From JBDRDD01 sp043821115 (GTDB lineage Bacteria; CAYTYR01; UBA6262; DAOVJB01), in assembly GCA_043821115.1 (NCBI GenBank), contig JBDRDD010000027.1, positions 1 to 34,313 of the forward strand: 34,313 nucleotides of DNA, in the 5' to 3' direction. The stretch's first letter is position 1. Every line of letters starts with the position of its first letter. The notes under the pieces were generated by a model. The model saw nothing but the letters and a program-made list of their open reading frames with translations, searched no databases and was not told the DNA's origin. Below are positions 1-9,037 of the stretch, piece by piece. The position numbers and the translations under genes are program-made.

Positions 1-153
1 TATGCTATAATCTCATCTAAATTGTATGGTGAGCATGAATTGCATAACTTCCGTAATTCTGCTATTTATTCCACATGTAATGACGGGACGATAGTGGTAT
101 CTTCAGACGGAAAAACGTGTCAAATCTCCACCGCAAAAGAACACCCCAAATAA
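1..153 (+). CDS. C-terminal end of an unidentified protein (partial, 5' end outside window)
   Basis: Frame 1 is open from the first base to a TAA at 151-153, giving the last 50 residues of a protein that begins upstream. The fragment is polar and ends HPK; it contains the strand-like stretches AIYSTCNDGTIVVSS and two cysteines. It is loosely reminiscent of the globular end of type IV pilin-like or pseudopilin proteins, but no diagnostic motif is present, so I do not name it. The open frame, stop and following non-coding gap with a promoter support a real gene end. The function call is a guess; the existence of the coding end is moderately likely. Confidence 0.45.
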   Translation, partial: YAIISSKLYGEHELHNFRNSAIYSTCNDGTIVVSSDGKTCQISTAKEHPK

Positions 154-178
154 AAAGTAAGGGTTTATAAAAAAAGCC

Positions 179-207
179 TTGCCAAATTATATAATTTATA
201 GTATATT
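179..207 (+). promoter_or_regulatory. Putative sigma70-type promoter for the argBD operon
   Basis: TTGCCA at 179-184 and TATATT at 202-207 are separated by 17 bases, a good match to -35/-10 elements. Transcription would start near 214, about 25 bases before the argB start. It lies in the only clear non-coding gap before argB, but the region is AT-rich, so chance matches are possible. Confidence 0.5.
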
Positions 208-238
208 AAAAGTTCATTTAAGTAGGTGAAAAATAATT

Positions 239-1030
239 GTGAAAAAGTCTAAAATACTGGTTATTAAATACGGCGGAAGTATCCTCAAAAACAAGTCCTT
301 AAAGAAAGGGCTTGTAAAAGATATAATAGCCCTCAAAAAGAAGGGTTTTGCCCCTGTTATAGTGCACGGCGGCGGCGCTGAGATCAACACCTTTATGCAC
401 AAACTCGGTAAAAAGCCGAAATTCGTACATGGTTTGCGTGTGACGGATAAAACCACGATGGAAATAGTGGAGCTTGTTCTTTCCGGCAAGGTTAACAAGG
501 ATATAGTCAACCTTATTAACATCTCCGGGGGTATCGCCGTTGGACTGAGCGGGAAAGACGGCAAGCTTATACTCGCCAAGAAAAAGAAAACAAAGTATAA
601 CCTCGGTTTCGTAGGGGAAGTCAAGAAGATCAACACTGGTTTAATAGAAGCTCTCCGGAAAGACTTTATACCTGTTATCTCATCCGTAGGAGTGGACGAG
701 AAAGGTATTACATACAACATTAATGCTGATGAGGCTGCCGCAGCCATAGCGGCGGCGCTTAAGGCCGACCGACTGGTACTGCTTACCGATGTTAACGGAG
801 TTTTGATGAAAGAATGCGAATCTTCCTCATGTATTCCCACAATTAACGTGTGTGACATTAGCGGGCTAATTTCCTCCGGCGTGATAACAAAAGGCATGAT
901 TCCCAAGATGAAATCCTGCATTAACGCGCTTAAGGCTGGGGTAAGGGAAATAGATGTCATCAACGGGACCAAGAAGGATGTTCTCAAGAGCTTGATACAG
1001 GGAAAGAAAACAGGAACAAAAATAGTCTAA
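239..1030 (+). CDS. argB: Acetylglutamate kinase
   Basis: ArgB phosphorylates N-acetylglutamate with ATP, the second step of ornithine/arginine synthesis, in the cytosol. The 263-residue product has the usual family length. The N-terminus carries the amino acid kinase signature VIKYGGSIL, followed by the substrate-binding VIVHGGGAEIN motif, and later NADEAAAAIA and LLTDVNGV, typical of the ArgB ATP-binding half. The start is GTG at 239; AGGTG at 224-228 serves as a somewhat distant ribosome binding site. argD follows after 16 bases, so the pair is surely co-transcribed. No argC, argJ or argF lies in the window, so the rest of the pathway must be elsewhere. Confidence 0.95.
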   Translation: MKKSKILVIKYGGSILKNKSLKKGLVKDIIALKKKGFAPVIVHGGGAEINTFMHKLGKKPKFVHGLRVTDKTTMEIVELVLSGKVNKDIVNLINISGGIAVGLSGKDGKLILAKKKKTKYNLGFVGEVKKINTGLIEALRKDFIPVISSVGVDEKGITYNINADEAAAAIAAALKADRLVLLTDVNGVLMKECESSSCIPTINVCDISGLISSGVITKGMIPKMKSCINALKAGVREIDVINGTKKDVLKSLIQGKKTGTKIV

Positions 1031-1046
1031 AAGTAAAGGGAAGGCC

Positions 1047-2243
1047 ATGGATTCAAAAAAAATAATTTCTCAGGACGCTAAATACATAGTCCCGACGTAT
1101 ACACGCAACCCTCTTGTGATAGTAAAGGGTAAAGGTATGAAAGTGTGGGACAGCCGGGGACGGCAGTACCTGGATTTCTTTCCGGGCTGGGGTGTCAGCG
1201 GTTTAGGGCATTGTCCTGATAGCGTAATAAAAGCTATCAAGAAGCAGGCGGATATACTGCTTCATATCCCTAATAACTATCACAACCTTCTCCAGGGAGC
1301 CCTTGCAAAGCTCCTGGTCAAGATGTCGTTTAAGGGTAAGGTGTTTTTTTGCAACAGCGGAGCCGAGGCTAACGAGGCGGCAATAAAGTTAGCCAAAAAA
1401 TGGGGGCAGGAGAAGGGGAAGTATGAGATAGTCTGTATGCTGGGGTCTTTTCACGGCCGGACCATAGGTGCGATTACGGCAACAGGTCAAAAAAAGTATC
1501 AAAAGGATTTTAAGCCTTTGGTCCCGGGGTTCAAGCATGTGCCTTTTAATGACATAAGTGCGTTAAAGAAGGAAATGGGCAAAAAGACGTGTGCTGTTAT
1601 GCTGGAGCTCATACAGGGAGAGGGTGGCATAAACGTAGCCGATAAGGGATTTGTCAAAGAGGTGCGGAAACTCTGCAACAAGCACAATTGCCTCTTGATT
1701 ATTGATGAGGTCCAGACCGGTATAGGAAGAACAGGAAAGATGTTCGCATACCAGGATTATGGCATAGAGCCTGATATTATGACGCTTGCAAAGGCCCTCG
1801 GAGGAGGCATGCCGATAGGGGCTATGATAGCCGCAGACAAGATAAGCTCTGTATTGGGTCCTGCAACGCATGCTTCGACGTTTGGCGGCAGTCCCATAGT
1901 ATGTGCCGCCAGCATAGCGACTCTTGAGACTATCAAGAAGGAAAAGCTTATTGCAAATGCCAACAAAATGGGCCGCTATCTCTATGATAAGCTTGTCAAT
2001 CTTCAGGAAAAATATCCAGTTGTTACTAGGATAAAAGGGAAGAGCCTCATGGTTGGTATAGAGTTGTCAATACCTGGAGACCCTGTTTTCAAAGAATGTG
2101 TGAAAAGAGGGCTCTTAATAAACTGTACTCAGGGGAACATACTTAGGTTTCTCCCGGCATTAAATGTTACAAAGGAGCAGATCAACAAAGCCGTAAGTAT
2201 TATCGACAAGGCAATCTATACTGTGACAAAGGAGACTAAATAG
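1047..2243 (+). CDS. argD: Acetylornithine aminotransferase (class III, PLP)
   Basis: This enzyme transfers an amino group from glutamate to N-acetylglutamate semialdehyde, giving N-acetylornithine. The 398 residues fit ArgD. Family landmarks are NSGAEANEAAIKLA (cofactor phosphate binding), FHGRTIGAITATGQ, the PLP aspartate in LLIIDEVQTGIGRTG, and the Schiff-base lysine in TLAKALGGGMPIGA. The C-terminal LLINCTQGNILRFLPAL is characteristic of ArgD and related omega-aminotransferases. It follows argB directly, which favours ArgD over GabT or ornithine aminotransferase. Its TAG stop overlaps the GTG start of tig by one base, suggesting translational coupling. Confidence 0.93.
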   Translation: MDSKKIISQDAKYIVPTYTRNPLVIVKGKGMKVWDSRGRQYLDFFPGWGVSGLGHCPDSVIKAIKKQADILLHIPNNYHNLLQGALAKLLVKMSFKGKVFFCNSGAEANEAAIKLAKKWGQEKGKYEIVCMLGSFHGRTIGAITATGQKKYQKDFKPLVPGFKHVPFNDISALKKEMGKKTCAVMLELIQGEGGINVADKGFVKEVRKLCNKHNCLLIIDEVQTGIGRTGKMFAYQDYGIEPDIMTLAKALGGGMPIGAMIAADKISSVLGPATHASTFGGSPIVCAASIATLETIKKEKLIANANKMGRYLYDKLVNLQEKYPVVTRIKGKSLMVGIELSIPGDPVFKECVKRGLLINCTQGNILRFLPALNVTKEQINKAVSIIDKAIYTVTKETK

Positions 2244-3535
2244 TGAAAGTAAACGTATCTAAACCGGAATCCTGGAAGGTAGTGCTGGACATAGAGTTAC
2301 CTCAGGATATGGTAAACCAGGAACTCGAAGATATATTTTTGAAACTCCAGCGTTCGGCTGTATTGCCGGGATTCAGGAAAGGTAAAGCTCCTCAGGAGAT
2401 AGTAAAACAGCAGTTTACACAGCAGGCGATGAAGGAAGCCATTGAGAAGCTGGTGCCAAAGGCCGTTGATCAGGCCCTGCATGAGCACAATATAAGCCCG
2501 GTAACTACCCCGTCTGTTTATGATCTGGATCCTAACAAGGACAAACCCCTTACATTCAAGATATCCGTGGAGGTTAAGCCGGAAACGGATCCTTCTTCCT
2601 ACAGGAAGATCAAGATAAACAAGGGTTCTTCAGTTGTGACGGACGAGGATGTCCAAAAACAAATTGACACACTCAGGGAGAGAAGCGCAAGGCTGATACA
2701 GGCATCTCATGATACGGTACAGGAAGGGGATTTTGTGGTGGTTGACTATGAAGGTCCAGGAATGGACACTACCAAGGATCCTTTCAAAACAGAAAAAAGG
2801 AAAAATCAGCTGGTCAAAATAGGCGATGAGGGAATAGAGAAATTTTTCCCTGGCTTCACCAAGCCTCTTATAGGTGCAAAAGCAGCAGATCAGAGAGAGT
2901 CCAAGGTAGTCTTTCCCAATGACCACAATGACAAGAAACTTGCCGGCAAGGAAGCAACCTTCAATATAACCGTTCAGGAGATAAAAGAGAGGCAATTGCC
3001 AGAGGTCAATGATGAATTTGCCAAGGAAGTCGGTTTAGATAGTATCTCTGTCTTGAAGGATAATATCCGAGAGAACCTTCAGAGCCAGAGAGACGCTAAA
3101 GTAAAACGTTCCATGGAAAACCAGCTTATTGATGATATTATTAAGAACAACGAGATAGAATGTCCGCCTTCGCTTGTGGAGCAGGAAATGGATTATATTG
3201 TGGCTAGAACCAAAGAGTACTTCGCAAGGCAGGGGATAAACCCTGCCCAGATGGGGGCAAAGGATGAGGAGTTAAGAGAAAAATGCAGGGAGGACGCACT
3301 TAGAAACGTAAAGGCGCACCTGCTTCTTGAGTCTATATCCAAGAAGGAAAATATTCAGGTGAGTGATGAGGAATTTGACAAGAGGTTGCAGGAAACAATT
3401 GAGCATAACAAGGATGCCTCTGATAAGGTCAAAGAACACTTCACCAAGTACAAGAGCGATATAATTGCCCAGATGGTGCAGGAAAATACTTTTAAGTTCC
3501 TCTTGGATAATGCAAAGGTGAAAGAAGTAAAGTAA
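2243..3535 (+). CDS. tig: Trigger factor (ribosome-associated chaperone, peptidyl-prolyl isomerase)
   Basis: Trigger factor binds the ribosome at the exit tunnel and shields nascent chains. The 430-residue product has all three domains. The N-terminal ribosome-binding domain has the loop LPGFRKGKAPQEIVKQQF, close to the classic GFRxGKxP signature at about residues 41-50. An FKBP-like PPIase domain spans about 150-245 (VQEGDFVVVDYEG onward), and a helical C-terminal chaperone domain begins about residue 250 (PEVNDEFAKEVG). The start is GTG, overlapping the argD stop by one base. clpP and lon follow, the common bacterial proteostasis neighbourhood. Confidence 0.95.
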   Translation: MKVNVSKPESWKVVLDIELPQDMVNQELEDIFLKLQRSAVLPGFRKGKAPQEIVKQQFTQQAMKEAIEKLVPKAVDQALHEHNISPVTTPSVYDLDPNKDKPLTFKISVEVKPETDPSSYRKIKINKGSSVVTDEDVQKQIDTLRERSARLIQASHDTVQEGDFVVVDYEGPGMDTTKDPFKTEKRKNQLVKIGDEGIEKFFPGFTKPLIGAKAADQRESKVVFPNDHNDKKLAGKEATFNITVQEIKERQLPEVNDEFAKEVGLDSISVLKDNIRENLQSQRDAKVKRSMENQLIDDIIKNNEIECPPSLVEQEMDYIVARTKEYFARQGINPAQMGAKDEELREKCREDALRNVKAHLLLESISKKENIQVSDEEFDKRLQETIEHNKDASDKVKEHFTKYKSDIIAQMVQENTFKFLLDNAKVKEVK

Positions 3536-3579
3536 TTTAGTTTTTTGAGAAGTTCATTTTAGTGTAAAGGAGGTAGGTT

Positions 3580-4188
3580 ATGCCTGAGGTAATTCCGACA
3601 ATTATTGAGCGGTGGAATCAGGGTGCGGCGGTTGGTTATGATCTTTACTCGCGTCTGTTAAAGGACAGGATAATTTTTGTAGGCGGCTGGGGAGGTGCGG
3701 TTTATACCGAGTCAGCAAATCTCATTATAGCGCAGCTCTTATACCTTGACTCTGAAGACAGCAAGAAAGATATCTATCTCTACATAAACAGCCCTGGCGG
3801 AATGGTAACAGCCGGGCTCGCGGTGTATGATACGATGCAGTACATTAAGGCCGATATAACCACTATTTGCATGGGGATGGCGATGAGCTTTGGGGCACTG
3901 CTTCTTGCCGCCGGCACAAAGGGAAAGCGTTATGCTCTCCCGCATTCGCGCATCATGATTCACCAGCCTCTTATAAGCGGCGGTGGAATATCGGGGCAGG
4001 CTACAGACATTGACATCGAAGCAAAAGAAATACTGCATGCGAGGGAAAAACTCAATATGATACTAGTCAAACATACAGGCCAGTCTCTGGAGAAGATACG
4101 GCAGGATACGGAGAGGAATTTCTATATGTCCAGTGAAGAGGCCAAGGATTACGGTATCATAGACAAGGTCATAGTAAATCAGGACTAA
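3580..4188 (+). CDS. clpP: ATP-dependent Clp protease proteolytic subunit (divergent ClpP)
   Basis: ClpP forms the barrel peptidase that degrades proteins fed by a Clp ATPase. At 202 residues it has normal length, with the catalytic triad visible as Ser103 (in MAMSFGALL), His128 (MIHQP) and Asp176 (QDTERN). A strong ribosome binding site, AAAGGAGGT at 3566-3574, fixes the ATG start. It departs from E. coli-type ClpP in three places: GGWGGAVYTESANL replaces the shorter loop before ANLI, the nucleophile region reads GMAMSFG instead of GQAASMG, and the handle loop is longer (HQPLISGGGISGQ). It may therefore be a second-type ClpP paralogue. No clpX follows; lon comes next. Confidence 0.93.
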   Translation: MPEVIPTIIERWNQGAAVGYDLYSRLLKDRIIFVGGWGGAVYTESANLIIAQLLYLDSEDSKKDIYLYINSPGGMVTAGLAVYDTMQYIKADITTICMGMAMSFGALLLAAGTKGKRYALPHSRIMIHQPLISGGGISGQATDIDIEAKEILHAREKLNMILVKHTGQSLEKIRQDTERNFYMSSEEAKDYGIIDKVIVNQD

Positions 4189-4217
4189 AACTTTTACTTT
4201 CGGAGGGTTAAGCAGCA

Positions 4218-6554
4218 GTGAAGAATAACATACTTGATAAGAGGATGGAAATCCCGGATAAGATGCCGCTTCTAGCCGTGAGAGATATAGTGGTCTTCCC
4301 TTACATGGTGATACCGCTGTCTGTCGGAAGGCAGAAATCTATAAAGGCTCTTGATGAGGCAATGACCCGTGGCAGGCTTATACTTCTTTCGGCACAGAAA
4401 CAGGCATCTGTCGAGGATCCGTCTGTAGAGGACATATATAATGTAGGCACTGTGGTTGAGATACTGCAGATGCTAAAGGTTGGTGACGGGACCATAAAGC
4501 TTTTCGTAGAGGGAATAGCCCGCGTGAAGATAGGGCATTACGTGCAAGTTGACGATTATTTCGAGGTCCAGATAAAAAAGATGGCTGAAAATATTGATAT
4601 GACTCCGGACCTTGAAGCTCTCATGAGAAACACCATATCTCATTTTGAGCAGTATGTGAAACTCAACAGGAGGATTTCCTTTGATACCGTTATGTCACTC
4701 AGTAACATAACGGACCCGCATCGCCTGGTAGATGTGATCTGTGCGCATTTAAGTGTGAAACTTCGGGAAAAGCAGGACATTCTCTCTACAGTTGATGCTT
4801 GCGAACGTCTTGAAAAGCTGGCTGTAATACTAAATTCGGAGAACGAGATACTGGAGATAGAAAAGAAGATACAGGGGCGTGTGCGTCAGCAGATAGAAAA
4901 GACACAAAAAGAATATTACTTAAACGAACAGTTAAAAGCCATACAGAAGGAACTCAAGCAAAAGGACGAATATGGCAAGGAAATAGATGAATTCAAAAAG
5001 AAGATCAAAACTTCAGGCATGAGCAAGGAAGCAGAAGAAGCTGCAAAGAAGGAGTTGGCCCGGCTTGAGAAGATGATGCCGTATTCTCCTGAAGCTACTG
5101 TAGTAAGGACATATCTTGACTGGATGGTCAACCTTCCATGGAAGACAAAGACAGAAGACAAGCTTGACCTAAAAAGAGCTGGTAAGATACTGGACAAAGA
5201 ACACTATGGTCTGGAAAAGGCCAAGGAACGCATTCTTGAGTACCTTGCCGTCTGCAAACTAACACAGAAACTTAAAGGTCCCATATTATGTTTTGTAGGG
5301 CCTCCCGGTACAGGGAAGACTTCCCTGGGCAGGTCCATAGCTCATACCCTGGGCAGGAAATTCGTAAGGATTTCCCTCGGAGGTATAAGGGACGAGGCAG
5401 AGATGCGCGGTCACAGGAGGACATACATAGGTTCTCTTCCAGGCAGGATCATACAGTCGCTGCGCAAGGCAAAATCTAAGAACCCGGTTTTTCTGCTTGA
5501 TGAAATAGATAAAGTAGGTGCTGACTTCAGGGGAGACCCTTCAGCTGCGCTTCTTGAGATTCTCGATCCTGAACAGAACAACACTTTCTCAGACCATTAT
5601 CTGGAAGTGGATTTTGACCTCTCGGATGTAATGTTCATAACGACCGCAAATACCACATATTCTATACTTCCTTCACTTCAGGACAGGCTTGAGATGATAA
5701 AGTTCTCCGGTTATACGCTGGAGGAGAAAGTAAAGATAGCCGAGATATTCCTTATTCCAAAGCAACTCAAGGCTAACGGCCTTAAAAAAGAGAAAGTGGA
5801 GATTATGGCGGAAACCATAAAAGACGTCATAAAAGATTATACCAGGGAAGCCGGTGTAAGGAATCTGGAGAGGGAACTTGCAAATATATTCCGAAAAGTA
5901 GCAAAGAAGACGGTAGATGAGAAAAATCAGCGTAAATTGGTTATAACCCCGCAGAACCTGAACAAGTATCTAGGTATTTCCAAATTCCACAGGAACAAAC
6001 GCGAGAAGAACGAGATCGGTGTTGTCACTGGGCTTGCATGGACTGAAACAGGTGGAGAGACGCTTGCCATAGAAGCTTCGGTAATGAAAGGCAAGGGCAA
6101 TCTTACTCTTACAGGAAAGCTCGGGGAAGTGATGCAGGAATCTGCCCAGGCGGCTCTTTCATATGTACGGGCGAATACGAAAAAACTGGGGATTAAGGAG
6201 GATTTTTATAAAGACAAGGAAATCCATATTCACGTTCCCGAGGGGGCAGTGCCAAAGGACGGTCCTTCTGCCGGTATAGCCATTGCGACAGCCATGATCT
6301 CAGCGCTCACGAACAAACCCGTGAAGAAGGATATTGCGATGACGGGGGAAATTACATTACGCGGGCATGTGCTTCCTATAGGAGGTTTCAAGGAAAAGGT
6401 TCTTGCTGCCTACAGGGAAGGTATAAAGACAGTCATATTCCCGTCTCAGAATAACAAGGATATGGAAGAAATCCCGAAGGATATTAAAAAGCAGCTAGAG
6501 TTTGTGCTGGTTGAAAACATGTCTGATATCGTGGGAAAGGTACTGGTAAAATAG
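4218..6554 (+). CDS. lon: Lon protease (ATP-dependent serine protease, LonA type)
   Basis: Lon unfolds and degrades damaged and regulatory proteins in the cytosol. The 778-residue chain has the LonA layout: N-terminal LON substrate domain (about 15-210, starting PLLAVRDIVVFPYMV), coiled linker, AAA+ module with Walker A GPPGTGKTS and Walker B VFLLDEIDKVG, then the protease domain. The catalytic dyad is visible as Ser684 in PKDGPSAG and Lys727 in GGFKEKV. The start is GTG at 4218 with GGAGG at 4202-4206; an internal ATG at 4245 is a less likely alternative. The stop abuts the ATG of the DUF1015 gene with no gap. Confidence 0.96.
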   Translation: MKNNILDKRMEIPDKMPLLAVRDIVVFPYMVIPLSVGRQKSIKALDEAMTRGRLILLSAQKQASVEDPSVEDIYNVGTVVEILQMLKVGDGTIKLFVEGIARVKIGHYVQVDDYFEVQIKKMAENIDMTPDLEALMRNTISHFEQYVKLNRRISFDTVMSLSNITDPHRLVDVICAHLSVKLREKQDILSTVDACERLEKLAVILNSENEILEIEKKIQGRVRQQIEKTQKEYYLNEQLKAIQKELKQKDEYGKEIDEFKKKIKTSGMSKEAEEAAKKELARLEKMMPYSPEATVVRTYLDWMVNLPWKTKTEDKLDLKRAGKILDKEHYGLEKAKERILEYLAVCKLTQKLKGPILCFVGPPGTGKTSLGRSIAHTLGRKFVRISLGGIRDEAEMRGHRRTYIGSLPGRIIQSLRKAKSKNPVFLLDEIDKVGADFRGDPSAALLEILDPEQNNTFSDHYLEVDFDLSDVMFITTANTTYSILPSLQDRLEMIKFSGYTLEEKVKIAEIFLIPKQLKANGLKKEKVEIMAETIKDVIKDYTREAGVRNLERELANIFRKVAKKTVDEKNQRKLVITPQNLNKYLGISKFHRNKREKNEIGVVTGLAWTETGGETLAIEASVMKGKGNLTLTGKLGEVMQESAQAALSYVRANTKKLGIKEDFYKDKEIHIHVPEGAVPKDGPSAGIAIATAMISALTNKPVKKDIAMTGEITLRGHVLPIGGFKEKVLAAYREGIKTVIFPSQNNKDMEEIPKDIKKQLEFVLVENMSDIVGKVLVK

Positions 6555-7853
6555 ATGGCTAAAATATTTCCTTTTCGGGGTATGAGATATAACAAAGAAA
6601 AAGTGGGGGATATTTCAAAGGTGGTAACTCCTCCTTATGATGTCATTTCTGCGCAGGCTCAAGATAACTATTATAAAAAGAGTCCCTACAGCATAATAAG
6701 GCTTATTCTAAACAAGAACAGCGCGGGTGACAACGAGAATAATAACAGGTATACGCGGGCACGGGATTTCTTCGAGCAGTGGCAGAGGGATGAGGTTTTA
6801 GTAACTGATAAAGAAGAGTCCATTTATATCTATGAGCAGGAATTTAGCGTAAAGTCAGAGAAACGAGTGCGTACGGGCTTTATCGCGCGGCTGGAGCTAT
6901 CCGATTTCGCGGCAAAGGAAATATATCCGCATGAGAAGACGTTTGACAAGCCAAAAGAAGACCGTTTGAAGATTATGGAGACCTGCGGGGTTAATTTTTC
7001 TCCTATATTCGGTCTCTACTATGACAAGCAAAAAATAACTGACAACATCCTTGAATCGTTTAAGAAGAACAACACCCCGATAATAGATTTAACCGATGAA
7101 GTCAGTATAAGGCACAGGGTCTGGAAAATCAGCGATTCTGAAACGGTTAAGCAGATAGTCGGGGTTCTAAAGGATAAGGAAATCTTCATAGCTGACGGGC
7201 ATCACCGTTACGAGTCGGCTCTTAATTTCAGGAATAAGATGCGCAAAAGCGGCTCAAAAGAGAAAGCGCATGATTATATAATGATATACCTTGCTAACCT
7301 AAACGGTGAAGGTATAAGTATCCTGCCGACACACAGGCTGGTAAAGATGCTCGAAGGCGAGAGTATTGAGACGGTTATGGGCAAGATATCCCGGGATTTT
7401 GAAATTACGAACGTAAAGAGCAAGGAAGAGATGCTCAGGACACTGGAAGAAAAAGAAGTACAGAATAAATATATATTCGGGATGTATAATTTCAATAAGG
7501 AAAAAGAAAAAGGGAAGTTCTTTACATTAGAGCTAAGCGACAGTGAAAAACTTGATACAGTAAGGGATAAGACAAAACCGGATGAATACAACAAGCTGGC
7601 CATAACAGCTCTTCATGCACTCATTATAGATAAAATCATTCACTCTGACCAGGAGAGTGTAGGTTATACACATGATGAGGATGAGGCTGTAGAACTTGTC
7701 AACGAAGGTAAATACGGTATTGCTTTTTTCCTAAATTCCACCAAGATAGAGGAATTAAAAAATATAGCTCTGGCCGGTGGTCTGATGCCCCAGAAATCAA
7801 CGTTCTTTTATCCCAAGCTTAAAACGGGACTGGTTATAAACAAACTCGTGTAA
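6555..7853 (+). CDS. DUF1015 family protein (COG4198) with ParB/Srx-like DGHHR motif
   Basis: The 432-residue product matches the conserved DUF1015 family by its opening IFPFRGMRYN, the PPYDVIS segment, YPHEKTF and the core motif FIADGHHRYESAL (residues 211-223). The DGHHR sequence resembles the active-site motif of ParB/sulfiredoxin-fold proteins, some of which are nucleotide-dependent free-serine kinases (SerK, SbnI). It starts immediately after the lon stop and is followed by a class V aminotransferase and serA, a neighbourhood that recurs for this family. The biochemical role is unproven; a part in serine or phosphoserine metabolism is inferred from context and motif. There is no signal peptide or membrane segment, so it is probably cytosolic. 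Confidence 0.85.
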   Translation: MAKIFPFRGMRYNKEKVGDISKVVTPPYDVISAQAQDNYYKKSPYSIIRLILNKNSAGDNENNNRYTRARDFFEQWQRDEVLVTDKEESIYIYEQEFSVKSEKRVRTGFIARLELSDFAAKEIYPHEKTFDKPKEDRLKIMETCGVNFSPIFGLYYDKQKITDNILESFKKNNTPIIDLTDEVSIRHRVWKISDSETVKQIVGVLKDKEIFIADGHHRYESALNFRNKMRKSGSKEKAHDYIMIYLANLNGEGISILPTHRLVKMLEGESIETVMGKISRDFEITNVKSKEEMLRTLEEKEVQNKYIFGMYNFNKEKEKGKFFTLELSDSEKLDTVRDKTKPDEYNKLAITALHALIIDKIIHSDQESVGYTHDEDEAVELVNEGKYGIAFFLNSTKIEELKNIALAGGLMPQKSTFFYPKLKTGLVINKLV

Positions 7854-7883
7854 ATTTAATCTAAAAAAGGAGGTATCATTTCA

Positions 7884-9017
7884 ATGAAGACATATCTTAT
7901 GACACCAGGGCCCACACCTGTACCGCCGGAGGTGGCAGGAGAAGAAGCAAAGCCCATTATCCATCACAGGACCAAGGAATTCAAAGCTCTTTTTAATGAA
8001 GTAATTGACGGAATTAAATATGTGTTTCAGACCAAGAACGACGTTATTATGCTTACCAGCTCCGGTACGGGAGCTATGGAGGCATGTGTTTCCAATCTGC
8101 TCTCTCCCGGAGATAAAACCCTTGTGCTAAACATAGGTGTGTTCGCTGAAAGATGGGGTAAGATATTAAAAGCCTATGGACTGGAACCAGTTGAGATTAA
8201 GGAAGAATGGGGAAATGCCATAGACCTAAAGAAGGTGGAAGAAGCACTTAAAAAGGAACCCAAGATAAAAGCCGTATTCACGCAGCTTACAGAAACATCA
8301 ACAGGTGTGGTCAACGACATAAAGGCTATTGCTAAGATTGTTAAGAAGACAGATGCTGTTCTCGTAGTGGATGCAATAAGCGGACTCGGTGCCCAGGAAT
8401 TCCGCATGGATGACTGGGATGTTGACGTTGCGGTTACCGGTTCTCAGAAAGGGCTGATGATTCCCCCGGGTCTTGCCGCGGTCGCCTTAAACGACAAGGC
8501 ATGGAAGATGGTGGAGCAGTCGAAACTACCCAAATTCTATTTCACCTTAAAGGCTGGAAGGGAAAGCTTGAAGAAAGGACAGACTCCGTATACCCCAGCG
8601 GTAAGTCTTTTTGTGGCTCTTAGGAAGTCTCTTGAGATGATCAAGAAAGAAGGACTGGAAAATGTATATGGGCGGCATCAGAAACTTGCAAGGGCCACCC
8701 GTGCGGCCGTAAAGGCGCTAGGCTTGGAACTCTTTGCAAAAAGTCCCTGTGACGCTGTTACTTCAGTGAAGGTTCCCGAAGGTGTTGACGGGGAAGCTTT
8801 GAAGGAAAAAATGCGTCTTGAATATGGTATTGCGATTGCAGGCGGGCAGAAAGACCTTAAGGGGAAGATATTCCGCATAGGGCATCTCGGATATATGGAG
8901 ATGTTTGATACCATAAGTGCTATTGCGGGTCTTGAGATCGTGCTAAAGGAACTTGGATACAATGTTGAGCTGGGCAAGGGAGTGGCCGCGGCACAAGAGG
9001 AAATAGCTAAAAAATAA
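7884..9017 (+). CDS. Class V aminotransferase (serine-glyoxylate/alanine-glyoxylate type; probable phosphoserine aminotransferase)
   Basis: This 377-residue PLP enzyme begins MTPGPTPVPPEV, the signature of the alanine/serine-glyoxylate aminotransferase (PucG-like) branch. MLTSSGTGAMEA binds the cofactor phosphate, Asp163 in VVDAISGLGA contacts the pyridine nitrogen, and Lys189 in TGSQKGLMIPPG is the Schiff-base lysine. The start has a strong ribosome binding site, AAAGGAGGT, at about 7865-7873. It lies 20 bases upstream of serA. Class V enzymes of this branch act as the phosphoserine aminotransferase in methanogens (MJ0959 type), so conversion of 3-phosphohydroxypyruvate to phosphoserine is the likely role here. 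Glyoxylate transamination remains possible. Confidence 0.88.
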   Translation: MKTYLMTPGPTPVPPEVAGEEAKPIIHHRTKEFKALFNEVIDGIKYVFQTKNDVIMLTSSGTGAMEACVSNLLSPGDKTLVLNIGVFAERWGKILKAYGLEPVEIKEEWGNAIDLKKVEEALKKEPKIKAVFTQLTETSTGVVNDIKAIAKIVKKTDAVLVVDAISGLGAQEFRMDDWDVDVAVTGSQKGLMIPPGLAAVALNDKAWKMVEQSKLPKFYFTLKAGRESLKKGQTPYTPAVSLFVALRKSLEMIKKEGLENVYGRHQKLARATRAAVKALGLELFAKSPCDAVTSVKVPEGVDGEALKEKMRLEYGIAIAGGQKDLKGKIFRIGHLGYMEMFDTISAIAGLEIVLKELGYNVELGKGVAAAQEEIAKK

Positions 9018-9037
9018 ACAGGCAAAACGGAGGGATA

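Noticed and set aside
214..987. Long antisense open frame of about 257 codons opposite argB
   Set aside because: It lies fully opposite a strongly supported argB, has a Ser/Pro/Leu-rich composition typical of antisense translation, and shows no motif.
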